A DNA stretch of 64,000 bases from Cryobacterium frigoriphilum (GTDB taxonomy: Bacteria; Actinomycetota; Actinomycetes; Actinomycetales; Microbacteriaceae). How positions within the stretch are numbered: the stretch's first letter is position 1; each line of letters begins with the position of its first letter. Shown piece after piece: positions 46,831 to 55,132 of the stretch. The position numbers were made by a program, and so were the translations under genes. The stretch lies in the NCBI RefSeq assembly GCF_004403305.1, contig NZ_SOHE01000013.1, forward strand, positions 62,001 through 126,000, given 5' to 3'. The notes below the pieces were generated by a model, which saw only the letters and a list, made by a program, of their open reading frames with translations, made no database searches and was not told where the DNA came from.

Positions 46831-47358
46831 TTACCAGTCTATTGAACGGGTGGTGCCCACGAGACACGTGCCCGAAGCGAGGGGGGCGGTGACCGCGCTG
46901 TGATAGCCGCCGCTTGCCGGTCCGTTCTGTCCGAGCAGGCATTCCCCGTTGAAGCGCACGGCGAATTGAATCGTGTCCGCGGCCAGGTCGACCTCGGTGC
47001 GATCAAAGGTGACCTCCATCTGGGTCTTGTCGAAACCGGCCGCGGTGAGTGCGTCAACATACGACCGCCCGTCGATCGCGGTCACGGCCGACGCAACCGA
47101 ATCGAAGTACGCCAAGTTAGCGGCGGCGCTGGCGTCGGGATCCAGCACGAGCGCCGGGGCGGCTGTCGCGGTCGGGCTCGCAGACTCGGTCACCGCGGGC
47201 GCCTCGGTCGGGGCCGGCGCGCTGTTCGTGCACGCGGCGAGTGTCAGACTCAGCCCCAGGGCGACGCCCACGCTGAGAGTGGTGGTGACGGCCCGCACCA
47301 TCTTTCCGGGATCGCTGCCGACCGCGGCCACTGGCCTGCTGGAAACGTTCCGACGCAC
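46831..47358 (-). CDS. DUF6993-type lipoprotein
   Basis: 175 residues. A basic N-terminus and hydrophobic segment end in the lipobox TLAACT, followed by a Pro/Thr/Ala linker and a domain of about 110 residues with two Cys. Proteins of this type are found beside ettA and ssb in Microbacteriaceae; function unknown. The GTG start at 47358 has GGAGGAA seven bases upstream. It is probably cotranscribed with ettA. Confidence 0.78.
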   Translation of the reverse strand: MRRNVSSRPVAAVGSDPGKMVRAVTTTLSVGVALGLSLTLAACTNSAPAPTEAPAVTESASPTATAAPALVLDPDASAAANLAYFDSVASAVTAIDGRSYVDALTAAGFDKTQMEVTFDRTEVDLAADTIQFAVRFNGECLLGQNGPASGGYHSAVTAPLASGTCLVGTTRSIDW

Positions 47359-47394
47359 GCGTAGTTCCTCCCCGTGGGCACAGTCGTGCCGACC

Positions 47395-47910
47395 CTAGAA
47401 GTCTACGGGGGCCAGCGCCGAAGCACCGAAGGGTGCCGGCACAGCGGGTTCCGGTGCACGGTCGACCGCTTCGTCGGACTCTGAACCGGAATCAGAATCC
47501 ACGACCCGGCCCGGGTTGAGGGCGGTACCGGAGTTCGGCGGCGTCTGCGCGGTCATCCCCGTGCGGATCGCGGTCGTCATGCACCAGTTGAGGTCGTGGC
47601 CGAGCGACTCCGCCGCGACCTCGATCGTCATGCCCGACCGGTCGCCGCTTTTCCAGTCCCGCAGCCGCAGCCTGCCCGTCAGCATCACGTGCTGCCCCTT
47701 CTGAACCGACCGCGCCACATTGCGCGCGAGCAGTCGAAAGGTCGACACGGTGTACCAGTTGGTGCCGGCGTCGACCCAAGAGTTCGTGGCGCGGTCGAAG
47801 CGTCGCTGTCCGGAGGCCAGCCGGAAGGTTGTGATAGCCAGGCCGTCGGTCGTGACAATGTGGCGCGGGTCAGTGGCCACAATCCCGGTCAGGGTGATGC
47901 TGTCAATCAT
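47395..47910 (-). CDS. ssb: short single-stranded DNA-binding protein, non-canonical
   Basis: 171 residues with an OB-fold: ITLTGIVATDPRHI, LASGQRRFDRATNSW and HVMLTGRLRLRDW are the expected strands. The C-terminus lacks the acidic DDIPF-type tip used to recruit partners and ends ALAPVDF. It is probably a second, specialised SSB (competence-, recombination- or stress-linked) rather than the replicative one, which is normally beside rpsF. The ATG at 47910 has GGGGAGAG upstream. Confidence 0.82.
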   Translation of the reverse strand: MIDSITLTGIVATDPRHIVTTDGLAITTFRLASGQRRFDRATNSWVDAGTNWYTVSTFRLLARNVARSVQKGQHVMLTGRLRLRDWKSGDRSGMTIEVAAESLGHDLNWCMTTAIRTGMTAQTPPNSGTALNPGRVVDSDSGSESDEAVDRAPEPAVPAPFGASALAPVDF

Positions 47911-48073
47911 CGTTCTCTCCCCACACTCGCGGTGTGCGCAGGCGATGTGCTGCGCACTTCGAGTGTCGACCAGCCGCGAGCCCACCGGGCGGGCAACATC
48001 CGCTTGGTGGCAGAGTTGCTCGCCGGGGCGCCCTGTGGAGGGATCGTCCCTCCACGCGAACGCTGGAGGGCGA

Positions 48074-48601
48074 TTACTGGCTGATCAGGTATTCCGAGTA
48101 GGACTTGCGAATTTTGTTCACCTTGGGCAGAGCGACGGCCATGCAGTAACCCTGGCCGGGGTTCTTGGCAAAGAAATCCTGGTGGTAGTCCTCGGCATCG
48201 TGGTAGACGCCGAGTGGTTCGATCGTGGTCACGATACCGGCGCCCCACCACTCGGTGGCGCGGGTGCGGGCGGTCTCGAACAGATTTCTCTGCTCCTCGT
48301 CGGCGTAGTACATGGCCGAACGGTACTGGGTGCCCACGTCGGCGCCCTGACGGTTCAGCTGCGTCGGGTCGTGCAGGGTGAAGAACACATCGAGAATCAC
48401 GCTCGCCGGAATGACCTCGGGGTCAAAGGTGACAGCGACGGCCTCCGCGTGTCCGGTACGCCCGGTGCAGACCGACTCGTAGTTCGGATTGGGCGTCGTG
48501 CCCCCGGTGTACCCCGAGACGACGTCGCTCACCCCCCGCAAGACCCGATAGACGGCATCGAGACACCAGAAACATCCACCTGCGATCACAAAAGTTTGCA
48601 T
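48074..48601 (-). CDS. msrA: peptide-methionine (S)-S-oxide reductase MsrA
   Basis: Repairs oxidised methionine in proteins. 175 residues with GGCFWC at 8-13 (catalytic Cys10), GYTGG, and YHDAEDYHQDFFAKNPGQGYC providing the recycling Cys. No signal peptide. The ATG follows a TACGCT hexamer by exactly six bases, so it is probably leaderless. It precedes ssb on the same strand across a 163-bp gap with no recognisable feature. Confidence 0.95.
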   Translation of the reverse strand: MQTFVIAGGCFWCLDAVYRVLRGVSDVVSGYTGGTTPNPNYESVCTGRTGHAEAVAVTFDPEVIPASVILDVFFTLHDPTQLNRQGADVGTQYRSAMYYADEEQRNLFETARTRATEWWGAGIVTTIEPLGVYHDAEDYHQDFFAKNPGQGYCMAVALPKVNKIRKSYSEYLISQ

Positions 48602-48607
48602 TGTTTC

Positions 48608-48613
48608 AGCGTA
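48608..48613 (-). promoter_or_regulatory. -10 hexamer TACGCT of a leaderless promoter (msrA)
   Basis: Exactly six bases before the msrA ATG; no Shine-Dalgarno. Confidence 0.55.
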
Positions 48614-48710
48614 ACCGCCCCAACCGGTCGGGCGCTGAGAATGTCGGTGGGTGCCGATACCGTGCAGACAAACAGAACCACCACCCGCACCGACCATTGA
48701 CGGAGGAATC

Positions 48711-48926
48711 ATGACCACGAAACTGACCCACAGCATCAGTCTCATTCCCGTGCGTGACGGACTCTGGCGGGTGACCGCCCGCAGCGGCACGGTCCTCGGG
48801 CACGTCGAACGGCGCTCAACCTCGAATGGTGACCGCTTTACCGCCAGGCGGCTGGTCTTCGGAACCCTGACGCGCGAAGTCGGCGAATTCTGGCACCTCT
48901 CAGACGCGAGTGACTGTTTTCGCTGA
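48711..48926 (+). CDS. small hypothetical protein, 71 residues
   Basis: Starts at an ATG with GGAGGAATC immediately upstream, which is a good ribosome binding site. The sequence looks like a compact beta-rich domain (ISLIPVRDGLWRVTARSG; GHVERR; RLVFGTLT). No signal or membrane segment. It diverges from msrA. Function unknown. Confidence 0.55.
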   Translation: MTTKLTHSISLIPVRDGLWRVTARSGTVLGHVERRSTSNGDRFTARRLVFGTLTREVGEFWHLSDASDCFR

Positions 48927-49038
48927 ACGCTCGGGCGAGAGCACGCTGACGGTGGCGCGCTGGCGGCTCGGCATCACGATTCGCGAGGACAAGTCATGGC
49001 ACGCCGAGAATGTACCAAGAATCGCCCGAACGGGCAGG

Positions 49039-49044
49039 TAATGT
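49039..49044 (+). promoter_or_regulatory. -10 hexamer TAATGT of a near-leaderless promoter
   Basis: Seven bases before the ATG at 49052; no Shine-Dalgarno. Confidence 0.5.
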
Positions 49045-49051
49045 GCCGCTC

Positions 49052-49786
49052 ATGCAGTCGTTGACGAACTTCGTAGACTGGCTCTTTGGAGCCGACGCCC
49101 AGCCCGTGATCTTTAGCGCGGTCGTATTCATCTGTGCGATCATCGTGGGCAGCGTGCTGGCCGCATGGATCTCCCGCGGAACCGTTCGGAGCGTGCTGGC
49201 TCAGCGTGACCACGAGACCAAGGCTGCCGCGATCGGAACACTCATCGATGCGGCGACCGAGGCATCCGTCTGGAACTCCCTGACGCCGGCCGAACAGGTG
49301 CTGAGCGACCGTGCCGTGGGACAGGCCGACATTCAACTGCGCCTGCTGCCGGTCAAGAGCTCCGGCATCGCGGCGAACTGGGCGGCTAATCAGCTCGCCG
49401 AACTCAAGCGCACCTCGGCCACCTTCGGCTACCAGCTGGAGCCGGCGCTGATTGAGTTTCGTGACCGTCTCATCGACTGGCAGAACAAGCCGAACCGAGC
49501 CCGCAAGGTCTTTCAGGCCGACCTCGACCGGTGGAAGCTGCAGAGTTCCAGCTCGGACAAGGCCGTGCTCGCGGAACAAGACGCCTGGGTCGCACAGCAG
49601 CACCACGACAAGTACACCGCCCCTGTCGCCGCCCCCGAGTTCACGCCGCTCGCGCCGACTCCGGCGCGCCAGCTGCCGTCGACGTACCCGGCAAACCCGT
49701 CTAACCCGTCGACGGAGACCCAACAGCTGCTCGATGACGTGAACGCCCTCGAGGTGCGCGGCTCGGAGCCACTCACGCGCCCCTAA
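49052..49786 (+). CDS. hypothetical protein with one N-terminal membrane helix
   Basis: 244 residues. One membrane segment (VIFSAVVFICAIIVGSVLAAWI) near residues 18-40, a charged helical cytoplasmic domain of about 140 residues, then a Pro/Thr-rich tail. No recognisable motif. I chose the ATG at 49052 because of the TAATGT element seven bases upstream; an in-frame start 14 codons earlier has no support. Convergent with nadE. Confidence 0.7.
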   Translation: MQSLTNFVDWLFGADAQPVIFSAVVFICAIIVGSVLAAWISRGTVRSVLAQRDHETKAAAIGTLIDAATEASVWNSLTPAEQVLSDRAVGQADIQLRLLPVKSSGIAANWAANQLAELKRTSATFGYQLEPALIEFRDRLIDWQNKPNRARKVFQADLDRWKLQSSSSDKAVLAEQDAWVAQQHHDKYTAPVAAPEFTPLAPTPARQLPSTYPANPSNPSTETQQLLDDVNALEVRGSEPLTRP

Positions 49787-49809
49787 CCTCTGCGTCACGC
49801 TCGACCCCA

Positions 49810-49846
49810 GGGGCGATACCCGGTTCACGCCGGAGTATCGCCCCTT
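49810..49846. terminator. bidirectional terminator between 49052-49786 and nadE
   Basis: GGGGCGATAC and GTATCGCCCC arms with an inner CCGG pair, in the convergent gap, followed by CTTGTG on the + side. Confidence 0.7.
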
Positions 49847-49863
49847 GTGTGCACAGCGGCAGA

Positions 49864-50703
49864 TCAGACCGTGACGGGCGCTGACTGCCACCAGTCGTCG
49901 AAGAGCGACGCCGGTACCCGGCGTTTGTGCTCGGTGTTCAGATACCGAGTTTCAATGGTCTCGGCGATGGCCTCGTCAACCGGCAGCCCCTCGAGGTAAT
50001 CGTCGATGTGCTGGTAGAACAGCCCGAGGTTGGTTTCGTCGGTCTGGCCCGGATCGTTGTCGAGCAGGTCGGCCGTAGGGGCCTTGAGGTAGAGCCGTTC
50101 CGGGGCGCCGAGTTCGATCAGCAGCGCCCGCCCCTGGCGTTTGGTGAGCCCGGTCAGCGGAAGAATGTCCGTTCCGCCGTCGCCATACTTCGTGAAAAAC
50201 CCGGTCACGGCCTCTGCGGCATGATCGGTGCCCACGACCAGCAGATTCTTCTGACCGGCGAGGGCATACTGCGCGATCATGCGTGAGCGCGCTTTCACGT
50301 TGCCCTTGGTGAAATCGCTGAGGGGCTCGTGCGCACTGTCCGCATACTCGGCCTCGAAGCCGAGCACCGCGCGCTCAATGTTGAACACGACGGAGGACTG
50401 TGGGGCGATGAAGCCCAGCGCGAGCTGGGCATCGTCTTCGTCCCGCTGCACGGCATACGGAAGCCGCACCGCGATGAAGGTCAGAGCGCGTCCGTCGGCG
50501 GCGAGTTCGTCGATCGCAAGTTGGCACAACCGACCGGCGAGGGACGAATCCTGACCACCGCTGATACCCAGTACCAGACCACTCGACCCGGTGCGGATCA
50601 GGTAATCCTTGAGGAACTGCACCCGGCGGCGGATCTCTGCGGCCGGTTCGATGGAGGGTGAGACATTGAGTTCCGCGATGATTCGCGCCTGTTGTTCTCG
50701 CAT
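49864..50703 (-). CDS. nadE: ammonia-dependent NAD+ synthetase
   Basis: Final step of NAD synthesis: deamido-NAD + NH3 + ATP to NAD. 279 residues, the short form without a glutaminase domain. ATP pyrophosphatase loop SGGQDSS near residue 50, [27 protein letters not shown], and [12 protein letters not shown] are family motifs. I chose the ATG at 50703 (MREQQARI). A TACGCT hexamer five bases upstream suggests little or no leader. Confidence 0.95.
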   Translation of the reverse strand: MREQQARIIAELNVSPSIEPAAEIRRRVQFLKDYLIRTGSSGLVLGISGGQDSSLAGRLCQLAIDELAADGRALTFIAVRLPYAVQRDEDDAQLALGFIAPQSSVVFNIERAVLGFEAEYADSAHEPLSDFTKGNVKARSRMIAQYALAGQKNLLVVGTDHAAEAVTGFFTKYGDGGTDILPLTGLTKRQGRALLIELGAPERLYLKAPTADLLDNDPGQTDETNLGLFYQHIDDYLEGLPVDEAIAETIETRYLNTEHKRRVPASLFDDWWQSAPVTV

Positions 50704-50727
50704 ACTGCAGCGTAGCAATTGCGCAGG

Positions 50728-50800
50728 TGCCCCCGGTAGGAATCGAACCTACGACAAGCGGATTAGAAGGCCGCTGCTCTATCCACTGAGCTACGGGGGC
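50728..50800 (-). tRNA. tRNA-Arg (anticodon TCT)
   Basis: Cloverleaf with acceptor GCCCCCG/CGGGGGC, anticodon loop CTTCTAA, and T-arm GTAGG-TTCGATT-CCTAC. Discriminator A. It lies just upstream of nadE on the same strand. Confidence 0.96.
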
Positions 50801-50871
50801 TCACGGCGCTCGTCAAGGATAGCAAACCCGGGCGCTGGCACCGCAATCGTGCGACGCGTTGCGCCGCGGGG

Positions 50872-51132
50872 CTACAGCGCCTTGGCGGCCGCGACGAGAA
50901 CCTGGGCCACAGACGGCACACCGGCGGCACGAAAGACCTCGGTGCCCTCGGCATTCTTGACAATGACCGTGGGTGTGTTGCGGATGCCGTTGGCCTCGGC
51001 CTCTTCCGTGTCGTGCGCCACGTCGAGCTCGCGCACGATCGCCTGCGGCACGAGCGCGCTCACCTGGGCCAATACGGCACGGGTCTGCATGCACGGTTCG
51101 CAGAATGCGGAGGAGAAGAACAAGAATTCCAT
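50872..51132 (-). CDS. thioredoxin-like small redox protein (CEPC)
   Basis: 86 residues, a bare thioredoxin fold. Active site CEPC at Cys11-Cys14 (FCEPCMQTR), cis-Pro in NTPTVIV and a C-terminal helix. It resembles mini-thioredoxins of actinobacteria. Cytosolic. TAGACT six bases before the ATG indicates a leaderless mRNA. Confidence 0.88.
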   Translation of the reverse strand: MEFLFFSSAFCEPCMQTRAVLAQVSALVPQAIVRELDVAHDTEEAEANGIRNTPTVIVKNAEGTEVFRAAGVPSVAQVLVAAAKAL

Positions 51133-51138
51133 GCAGCA

Positions 51139-51144
51139 AGTCTA
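51139..51144 (-). promoter_or_regulatory. -10 hexamer TAGACT of a leaderless promoter (thioredoxin-like gene)
   Basis: Exactly six bases before the ATG at 51132. Confidence 0.6.
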
Positions 51145-51202
51145 CGGTTCAGCTGCAACACCGCCGAAAGCCCCGACCGACGCCACCGTCGGTGCCCGCG
51201 GT

Positions 51203-51208
51203 TAGACT
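51203..51208 (+). promoter_or_regulatory. -10 hexamer TAGACT of a leaderless promoter (orn)
   Basis: Exactly six bases before the orn ATG; no Shine-Dalgarno. Confidence 0.6.
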
Positions 51209-51214
51209 CGGAGC

Positions 51215-51835
51215 ATGATAAATAGCACTGACCGGTTGGTGTGGATTGACTGCGAGATGACCGGGTTGAACGTGGAAGTCGATGAATTGGTCGAAATCGC
51301 CGTCGTGGTGACGGACTTCGACCTCAACATCATCGACCCCGGGCTCGACATCATCATTAAGCCCAGCGCATCCGCTCTTGAAAACATGAACGACTTCGTG
51401 CTCAACATGCACACGACGTCGGGACTCCTCGACGAGCTTCCGAACGGTGTCAGCACCGCGGAGGCCGAGTTCCAGGTGCTCGAGTACCTGCTGAGGTTCA
51501 TTCCGGCCGAGCATAAGGCTCCGCTCGCCGGCAACTCGATCGGCACGGACCGCGGATTCCTGGCTCGCTACATGCCGCGCCTCGACACTCGACTGCACTA
51601 CCGCAACGTCGACGTGTCCTCCATCAAGGAACTCGCCCGCCGTTGGTACCCGCGCGTCTACTTCAACGCGCCGCCTAAAGACGGTGGACATCGTGCGCTC
51701 GCCGACATCCTCGAGTCCATTCGCGAGCTTGCCTACTACCGCCAGACGGTGTTTGTCGCCGAACCGGGCCCCACGAGCGACCAGGCAAAATCTCTCTCGG
51801 CCTCGGTCGTGTCAAACTTCACCGCTCAGGTGTAA
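51215..51835 (+). CDS. orn: oligoribonuclease
   Basis: 3'-5' exoribonuclease that clears the last di- to pentanucleotides and pGpG. 206 residues. DEDDh motifs: Asp12/Glu14 in WIDCEMTGL, the [15 protein letters not shown] block, and [14 protein letters not shown] carrying the catalytic His and last Asp. Normal length plus a short tail. tRNA-His follows 46 bases downstream. Confidence 0.95.
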   Translation: MINSTDRLVWIDCEMTGLNVEVDELVEIAVVVTDFDLNIIDPGLDIIIKPSASALENMNDFVLNMHTTSGLLDELPNGVSTAEAEFQVLEYLLRFIPAEHKAPLAGNSIGTDRGFLARYMPRLDTRLHYRNVDVSSIKELARRWYPRVYFNAPPKDGGHRALADILESIRELAYYRQTVFVAEPGPTSDQAKSLSASVVSNFTAQV

Positions 51836-51881
51836 TAGACTCTATGAGTTGCCCTCGTTCGTAAGTCTGAGGCGGCACATG

Positions 51882-51954
51882 GTGGGTATAGCTCAGTTGG
51901 CAGAGCGCCTGGTTGTGGTCCAGGAGGTCGCGGGTTCAATCCCCGTTACTCACC
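51882..51954 (+). tRNA. tRNA-His (anticodon GTG)
   Basis: Cloverleaf with acceptor GTGGGTA/TACTCAC, anticodon loop TTGTGGT containing GTG, T-arm GCGGG-TTCAATC-CCCGT and discriminator C. A G at 51881 can serve as the His-specific G-1, and CCA is encoded at 51955-51957. Confidence 0.96.
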
Positions 51955-51966
51955 CCATGTATATGA

Positions 51967-51996
51967 AGCCCCGGCAGTTCTCTGCCGGGGCTTTTT
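51967..51996 (+). terminator. rho-independent terminator after tRNA-His
   Basis: AGCCCCGGCAG and CTGCCGGGGCT arms with a short loop, followed by five T. Confidence 0.9.
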
Positions 51997-52036
51997 CGTC
52001 GTCGATCCCGGGCGCCGCGCGTGACATGCTGAAGGA

Positions 52037-52387
52037 ATGCTGCAGCTTGACACTTCCGAATTCGAACGCCTCGTTGTCGATGAGCTCGACCTGCTGCCCG
52101 ATGACATGGTCGACGGGCTCGACAACATCATCTTCGTCGTCGAGGACCGTCCCGAAGATGGAACCCTCGACACGCTAGGGCTCTACGACGGGGTCGCCCT
52201 GACCGAGCGGGATCAATACGGCTTCGGCGAGATGCCCGACCGCATCATTCTCTACCGGGAGCCCCTGCTCGCCATCTGCGAGAATCTGGACGAGTTGCGC
52301 AACGAAGTGCACGTCACGCTCGTGCACGAAATTGCCCACTTCTACGGCATTGATGACGACAGGCTGCACGAACTCGGCTGGGGCTGA
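52037..52387 (+). CDS. small zincin-like metallopeptidase family protein
   Basis: 116 residues. HEIAH zinc motif at 97-101 (VHEIAHFYGIDDDRLHELGWG), with the extended HExxHxxGxxD form of minigluzincin-like proteins. Common in actinobacteria as a stand-alone domain; substrate unknown and some members may be regulators. AAGGA precedes the ATG closely, and a CATGCT element lies six bases upstream. Confidence 0.85.
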   Translation: MLQLDTSEFERLVVDELDLLPDDMVDGLDNIIFVVEDRPEDGTLDTLGLYDGVALTERDQYGFGEMPDRIILYREPLLAICENLDELRNEVHVTLVHEIAHFYGIDDDRLHELGWG

Positions 52388-52399
52388 CCTCGTTCGGGC

Positions 52400-52405
52400 T
52401 AGCCT
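52400..52405 (+). promoter_or_regulatory. -10 hexamer TAGCCT of a leaderless promoter
   Basis: Exactly six bases before the ATG at 52412; no Shine-Dalgarno. Confidence 0.55.
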
Positions 52406-52411
52406 GAACGC

Positions 52412-53731
52412 ATGAGCAGATTTCGCCCCGGCCGGTTTGTCGGCATTCTGACCGGCACGATTGTGATTCTGGGTGTCGGGGTGTACGGCCCGGCGACGCT
52501 GCTCGGCCCCCTGCCCGCGGCCACGATGACGCTCGTCACCCCCGAAGCCGTCGTGTCGACCGTGTCACCGCCGGCGCTGCCGGCCGCCGGCGCGAGCGCC
52601 ATCGTGACGCTCGGGGTGACGAGCCCGGCGAGCACCGACGCCGACAGCAGCGAGTCCACGCCCGACCCGGATGCCGCCGCCGAGACCGCCGAGACCGTCG
52701 CTCCGATCGCGGTCGGCGGCACGGCCGAGGCGCTGCCGATGGCCTCAATCGCCAAGGTCATCACGGCGCTCGTCGTGCTCGATGCCAAGCCGGTCACCGA
52801 CGGTGCCGGCCCCACGATCACGCTCTCCACCGCCGACTATCAGTCTTACCTCGACTACACCGGTCAGGGTTCGCGCAGCCTGGCGGTCTTCCAGGGCGAA
52901 ACCTGGACCGAACACGAAATGCTGCAGGCCATGCTGCTGGGATCCAGCAACAACCACGCCGATTCCCTGGCCAGCTGGGCCTTCGGTTCGGTGGCAGCCT
53001 ACGCCGAGGCCGCGAACGAGTGGCTCGCCGCCACCGGTTTCAGCGGCACTCGCGTGGTCGACGCCACCGGGCTCGACGAGCAGAGCGCGGGAACGGGAAC
53101 CGATCTCGCCCGGCTCGCGGCCCTCGCCGCGACCGACCCGGTCGTCTCCGACATCATCGCCCACCCCGCATCCGCTCTGGCAGGGCGCCGTGGCGTCGAA
53201 AACAAGACCGCGTTTCTGTCCGACGAGGGCGTGAACGGCATCTCGAACAGTTACACCGACGCCGCGGGCCGCTGCCTGCTGTTCACGGCGAACATCGTCA
53301 GCGGTGAGTCAACCTTCGTCTTCGCCGGCGCCATCGTGGGCGAACCCGATGAAGACACGCTCGAGGCGGATGTGACGGCTCTGATGAAGAGCGCCCAGGC
53401 AGGAGTCACCGAACTGCCCCTGCTGGCCGCAGGCGCCGCCTACGCCTCGTTCGATACCGCGTGGGGCGAGACGGCGTCTGCCGTCGTCGGCGTGCCCAAG
53501 ACCGCGGTCGGCTGGCAGGCCGTAGCGACACGTGACCCCGAGGTCTCCATCGAACCGTTCACGACGTCCCGCAAGGGTGAGACGATCGGCCGGGTACGGG
53601 TGCACACCGGTGACGGCAACACGGTCTCCTCGCCACTCGAACTCGACGCGACGATCCGTGACCCCGGTGCCGGCTGGCGGCTCTTAAACCCCGGGCCGGT
53701 CATCGCTGCCCTGATCGAGAGCCGCAGCTAA
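52412..53731 (+). CDS. D-alanyl-D-alanine carboxypeptidase-like protein with degenerate KTG box
   Basis: 439 residues. N-terminal membrane anchor (about 9-33), a 60-residue Ser/Thr/Asp-rich linker, then a penicillin-binding-like domain. Ser112-I-A-Lys115 fits SxxK and Ser179-N-Asn181 fits SxN. The third box, normally KTG in GIKTGYTDAAG, reads Ser278-Asn-Ser280 in GISNSYTDAAG, so the conserved Lys is lost. The fold and surrounding residues are kept, and a C-terminal beta domain (about 350-430) follows. It may be an inactive or altered-specificity cell-wall protein outside the membrane. The stop overlaps the convergent kinase gene by four bases. Confidence 0.82.
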   Translation: MSRFRPGRFVGILTGTIVILGVGVYGPATLLGPLPAATMTLVTPEAVVSTVSPPALPAAGASAIVTLGVTSPASTDADSSESTPDPDAAAETAETVAPIAVGGTAEALPMASIAKVITALVVLDAKPVTDGAGPTITLSTADYQSYLDYTGQGSRSLAVFQGETWTEHEMLQAMLLGSSNNHADSLASWAFGSVAAYAEAANEWLAATGFSGTRVVDATGLDEQSAGTGTDLARLAALAATDPVVSDIIAHPASALAGRRGVENKTAFLSDEGVNGISNSYTDAAGRCLLFTANIVSGESTFVFAGAIVGEPDEDTLEADVTALMKSAQAGVTELPLLAAGAAYASFDTAWGETASAVVGVPKTAVGWQAVATRDPEVSIEPFTTSRKGETIGRVRVHTGDGNTVSSPLELDATIRDPGAGWRLLNPGPVIAALIESRS

Positions 53732-54345
53732 CTCGCGGTCAGTGTGTGCGTCGCCCACCGCTCGGGCGTCTCACGGGCACGGTAGGCCTCCCAATCGGCC
53801 TGCCACTGGTCCCAGTGCGAGCGAAACAGGTCTCCGTCACGGTCGAGCGCACGCCGCTTGCGCAGTGCATCGTCGGCCGTGAGCCAAACGCGCACGTCGC
53901 TCAACCCGGCATGGACCGCCGCGAGGGCGCCACAGCCCTCCACGATGAGCGGATGTCCCGGGTCGACTTCGTGCCATTCCGCCGGTTCTGCGCGGTCCCA
54001 GTCGTAGCGCTGCCAGGCGGCGCGTTCGCCCTGGCGGCGCGGGCGCAGTACCTGCTCGGTGAGCTGGTCGATGGCGGCGTCAAGTCCGGCCCAACCCGGG
54101 TAGATGTCGTCGAGACGCACGAGCGTTGGGCGCGGCCCGGTGCCGGGCCAGTGCGCGACGAGCACGTCGGCGAGGGTGCTCTTGCCCGCCCCGCTCGGTC
54201 CGTCGACGAGCACCACGCTGTGCGGCCCGCATCCGGTGAGTGCGCGCAGCACCGGGGCAGCGAGGGCCGCCGCGGCGACGTGCGGATCGGCAATGTGTGG
54301 ATCGGCAATGTGCGGATCGGCAATGTGCCGATCAGGCGAGGACAA
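53728..54345 (-). CDS. P-loop kinase (uridine kinase-like) overlapping the ECF operon
   Basis: 205 residues. Walker A GPSGAGKST at 49-57, LVRLDDIYPGW as a substrate-side Asp motif, and VEGCGALAAVH like the nucleoside/pantothenate kinase family. A start at TTG (54345) gives an N-terminus with HIADP repeats encoded by 15-bp tandem repeats; a start inside or after the repeats is possible. It overlaps the EcfT gene by 14 bases. Being cotranscribed with a thiamine-type importer, it may phosphorylate the imported compound, but this is inference. Confidence 0.75.
   Translation of the reverse strand: MSSPDRHIADPHIADPHIADPHVAAAALAAPVLRALTGCGPHSVVLVDGPSGAGKSTLADVLVAHWPGTGPRPTLVRLDDIYPGWAGLDAAIDQLTEQVLRPRRQGERAAWQRYDWDRAEPAEWHEVDPGHPLIVEGCGALAAVHAGLSDVRVWLTADDALRKRRALDRDGDLFRSHWDQWQADWEAYRARETPERWATHTLTAS
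54281..54325. repeat. three 15-bp tandem repeats near the kinase start
   Basis: TGCGGATCGGCAATG, TGTGGATCGGCAATG and TGCGGATCGGCAATG, followed by a partial unit. They code the HIADP repeats and obscure the true start codon. Confidence 0.9.
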
Positions 54346-55132
54346 AGTTCCACTGGCCCGTCGCGACCGAGACCGTCACCGCGAGCAGCGCGATGGCGAG
54401 GCCGACGGTCAGGAGAGCCCATTCTCGGCGTCCAAAGGTGGATTCTCGGGCCCAGGTGCGCTCAATTGGCGCCCCGAAACCCCGGGCTTCCATCGCCGTC
54501 GCGAGTTTACTGCCGCGCCGAATCGACAGCACGAGCAGCGCGAAGGCCTGATTGAAGAAGCGACGGATGGCGCCAGAGTCGCCGATACCGCGAGCCCGGC
54601 GGGCGAGTTCGAGTGCTCGCCAGTCGTCGAGGAACAGGCCGACCATGCGCAGTCCGGCGAGGCCGCCCAGCACGAACCGGGCCGGCAGCTTCGCGACCTG
54701 CCCGAGTCCGTCGGCAAGGTCGGTCGGGTCGATCGTGATGAAGAGCACCACCGCGGGTAACCCGATCGCCAGGACACGCAGCACCGTCGCGACGGCCAGT
54801 TCGATGGAGCCGTCCGTGACCAGTACGAGGCCGAAGGACCAGTGCACCGTGCCGGCCGCCTGGCCGTACAGCAACGTGGTGAGCCCGGCAGCAGGGGCCG
54901 CGATCCAGACCAGTGCCGTGCGCACAAAGAAGACCTTCAGGGTGAGCCCGGCCCACATGAAGAGCACGAGTTCACAGGCCAGAGCCACGCTCGCCGACAC
55001 CCAGTCGATGGTGAGTATGAGCACCAGGGCCAGCAGCAGCGAGGCGCCCAGCTTGGCCACTGGGTTGACGCCCGCAATGGCCGAGCGACGCTCGCTGGCC
55101 GAACGAGGCAGTTCGGGGGCGACCGTCGTCAT
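54332..55132 (-). CDS. ykoC: ECF transporter transmembrane component EcfT (YkoC-like)
   Basis: 266 residues of the CbiQ/EcfT family with about five membrane segments. The coupling helices carry ARRARGIGD and AMEARGFGA, the two A-R-G motifs that contact the ATPase subunits. It links the substrate-binding YkoE to the ATPase. ATGA overlap with the ATPase gene. Confidence 0.92.
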   Translation of the reverse strand: MTTVAPELPRSASERRSAIAGVNPVAKLGASLLLALVLILTIDWVSASVALACELVLFMWAGLTLKVFFVRTALVWIAAPAAGLTTLLYGQAAGTVHWSFGLVLVTDGSIELAVATVLRVLAIGLPAVVLFITIDPTDLADGLGQVAKLPARFVLGGLAGLRMVGLFLDDWRALELARRARGIGDSGAIRRFFNQAFALLVLSIRRGSKLATAMEARGFGAPIERTWARESTFGRREWALLTVGLAIALLAVTVSVATGQWNFVLA

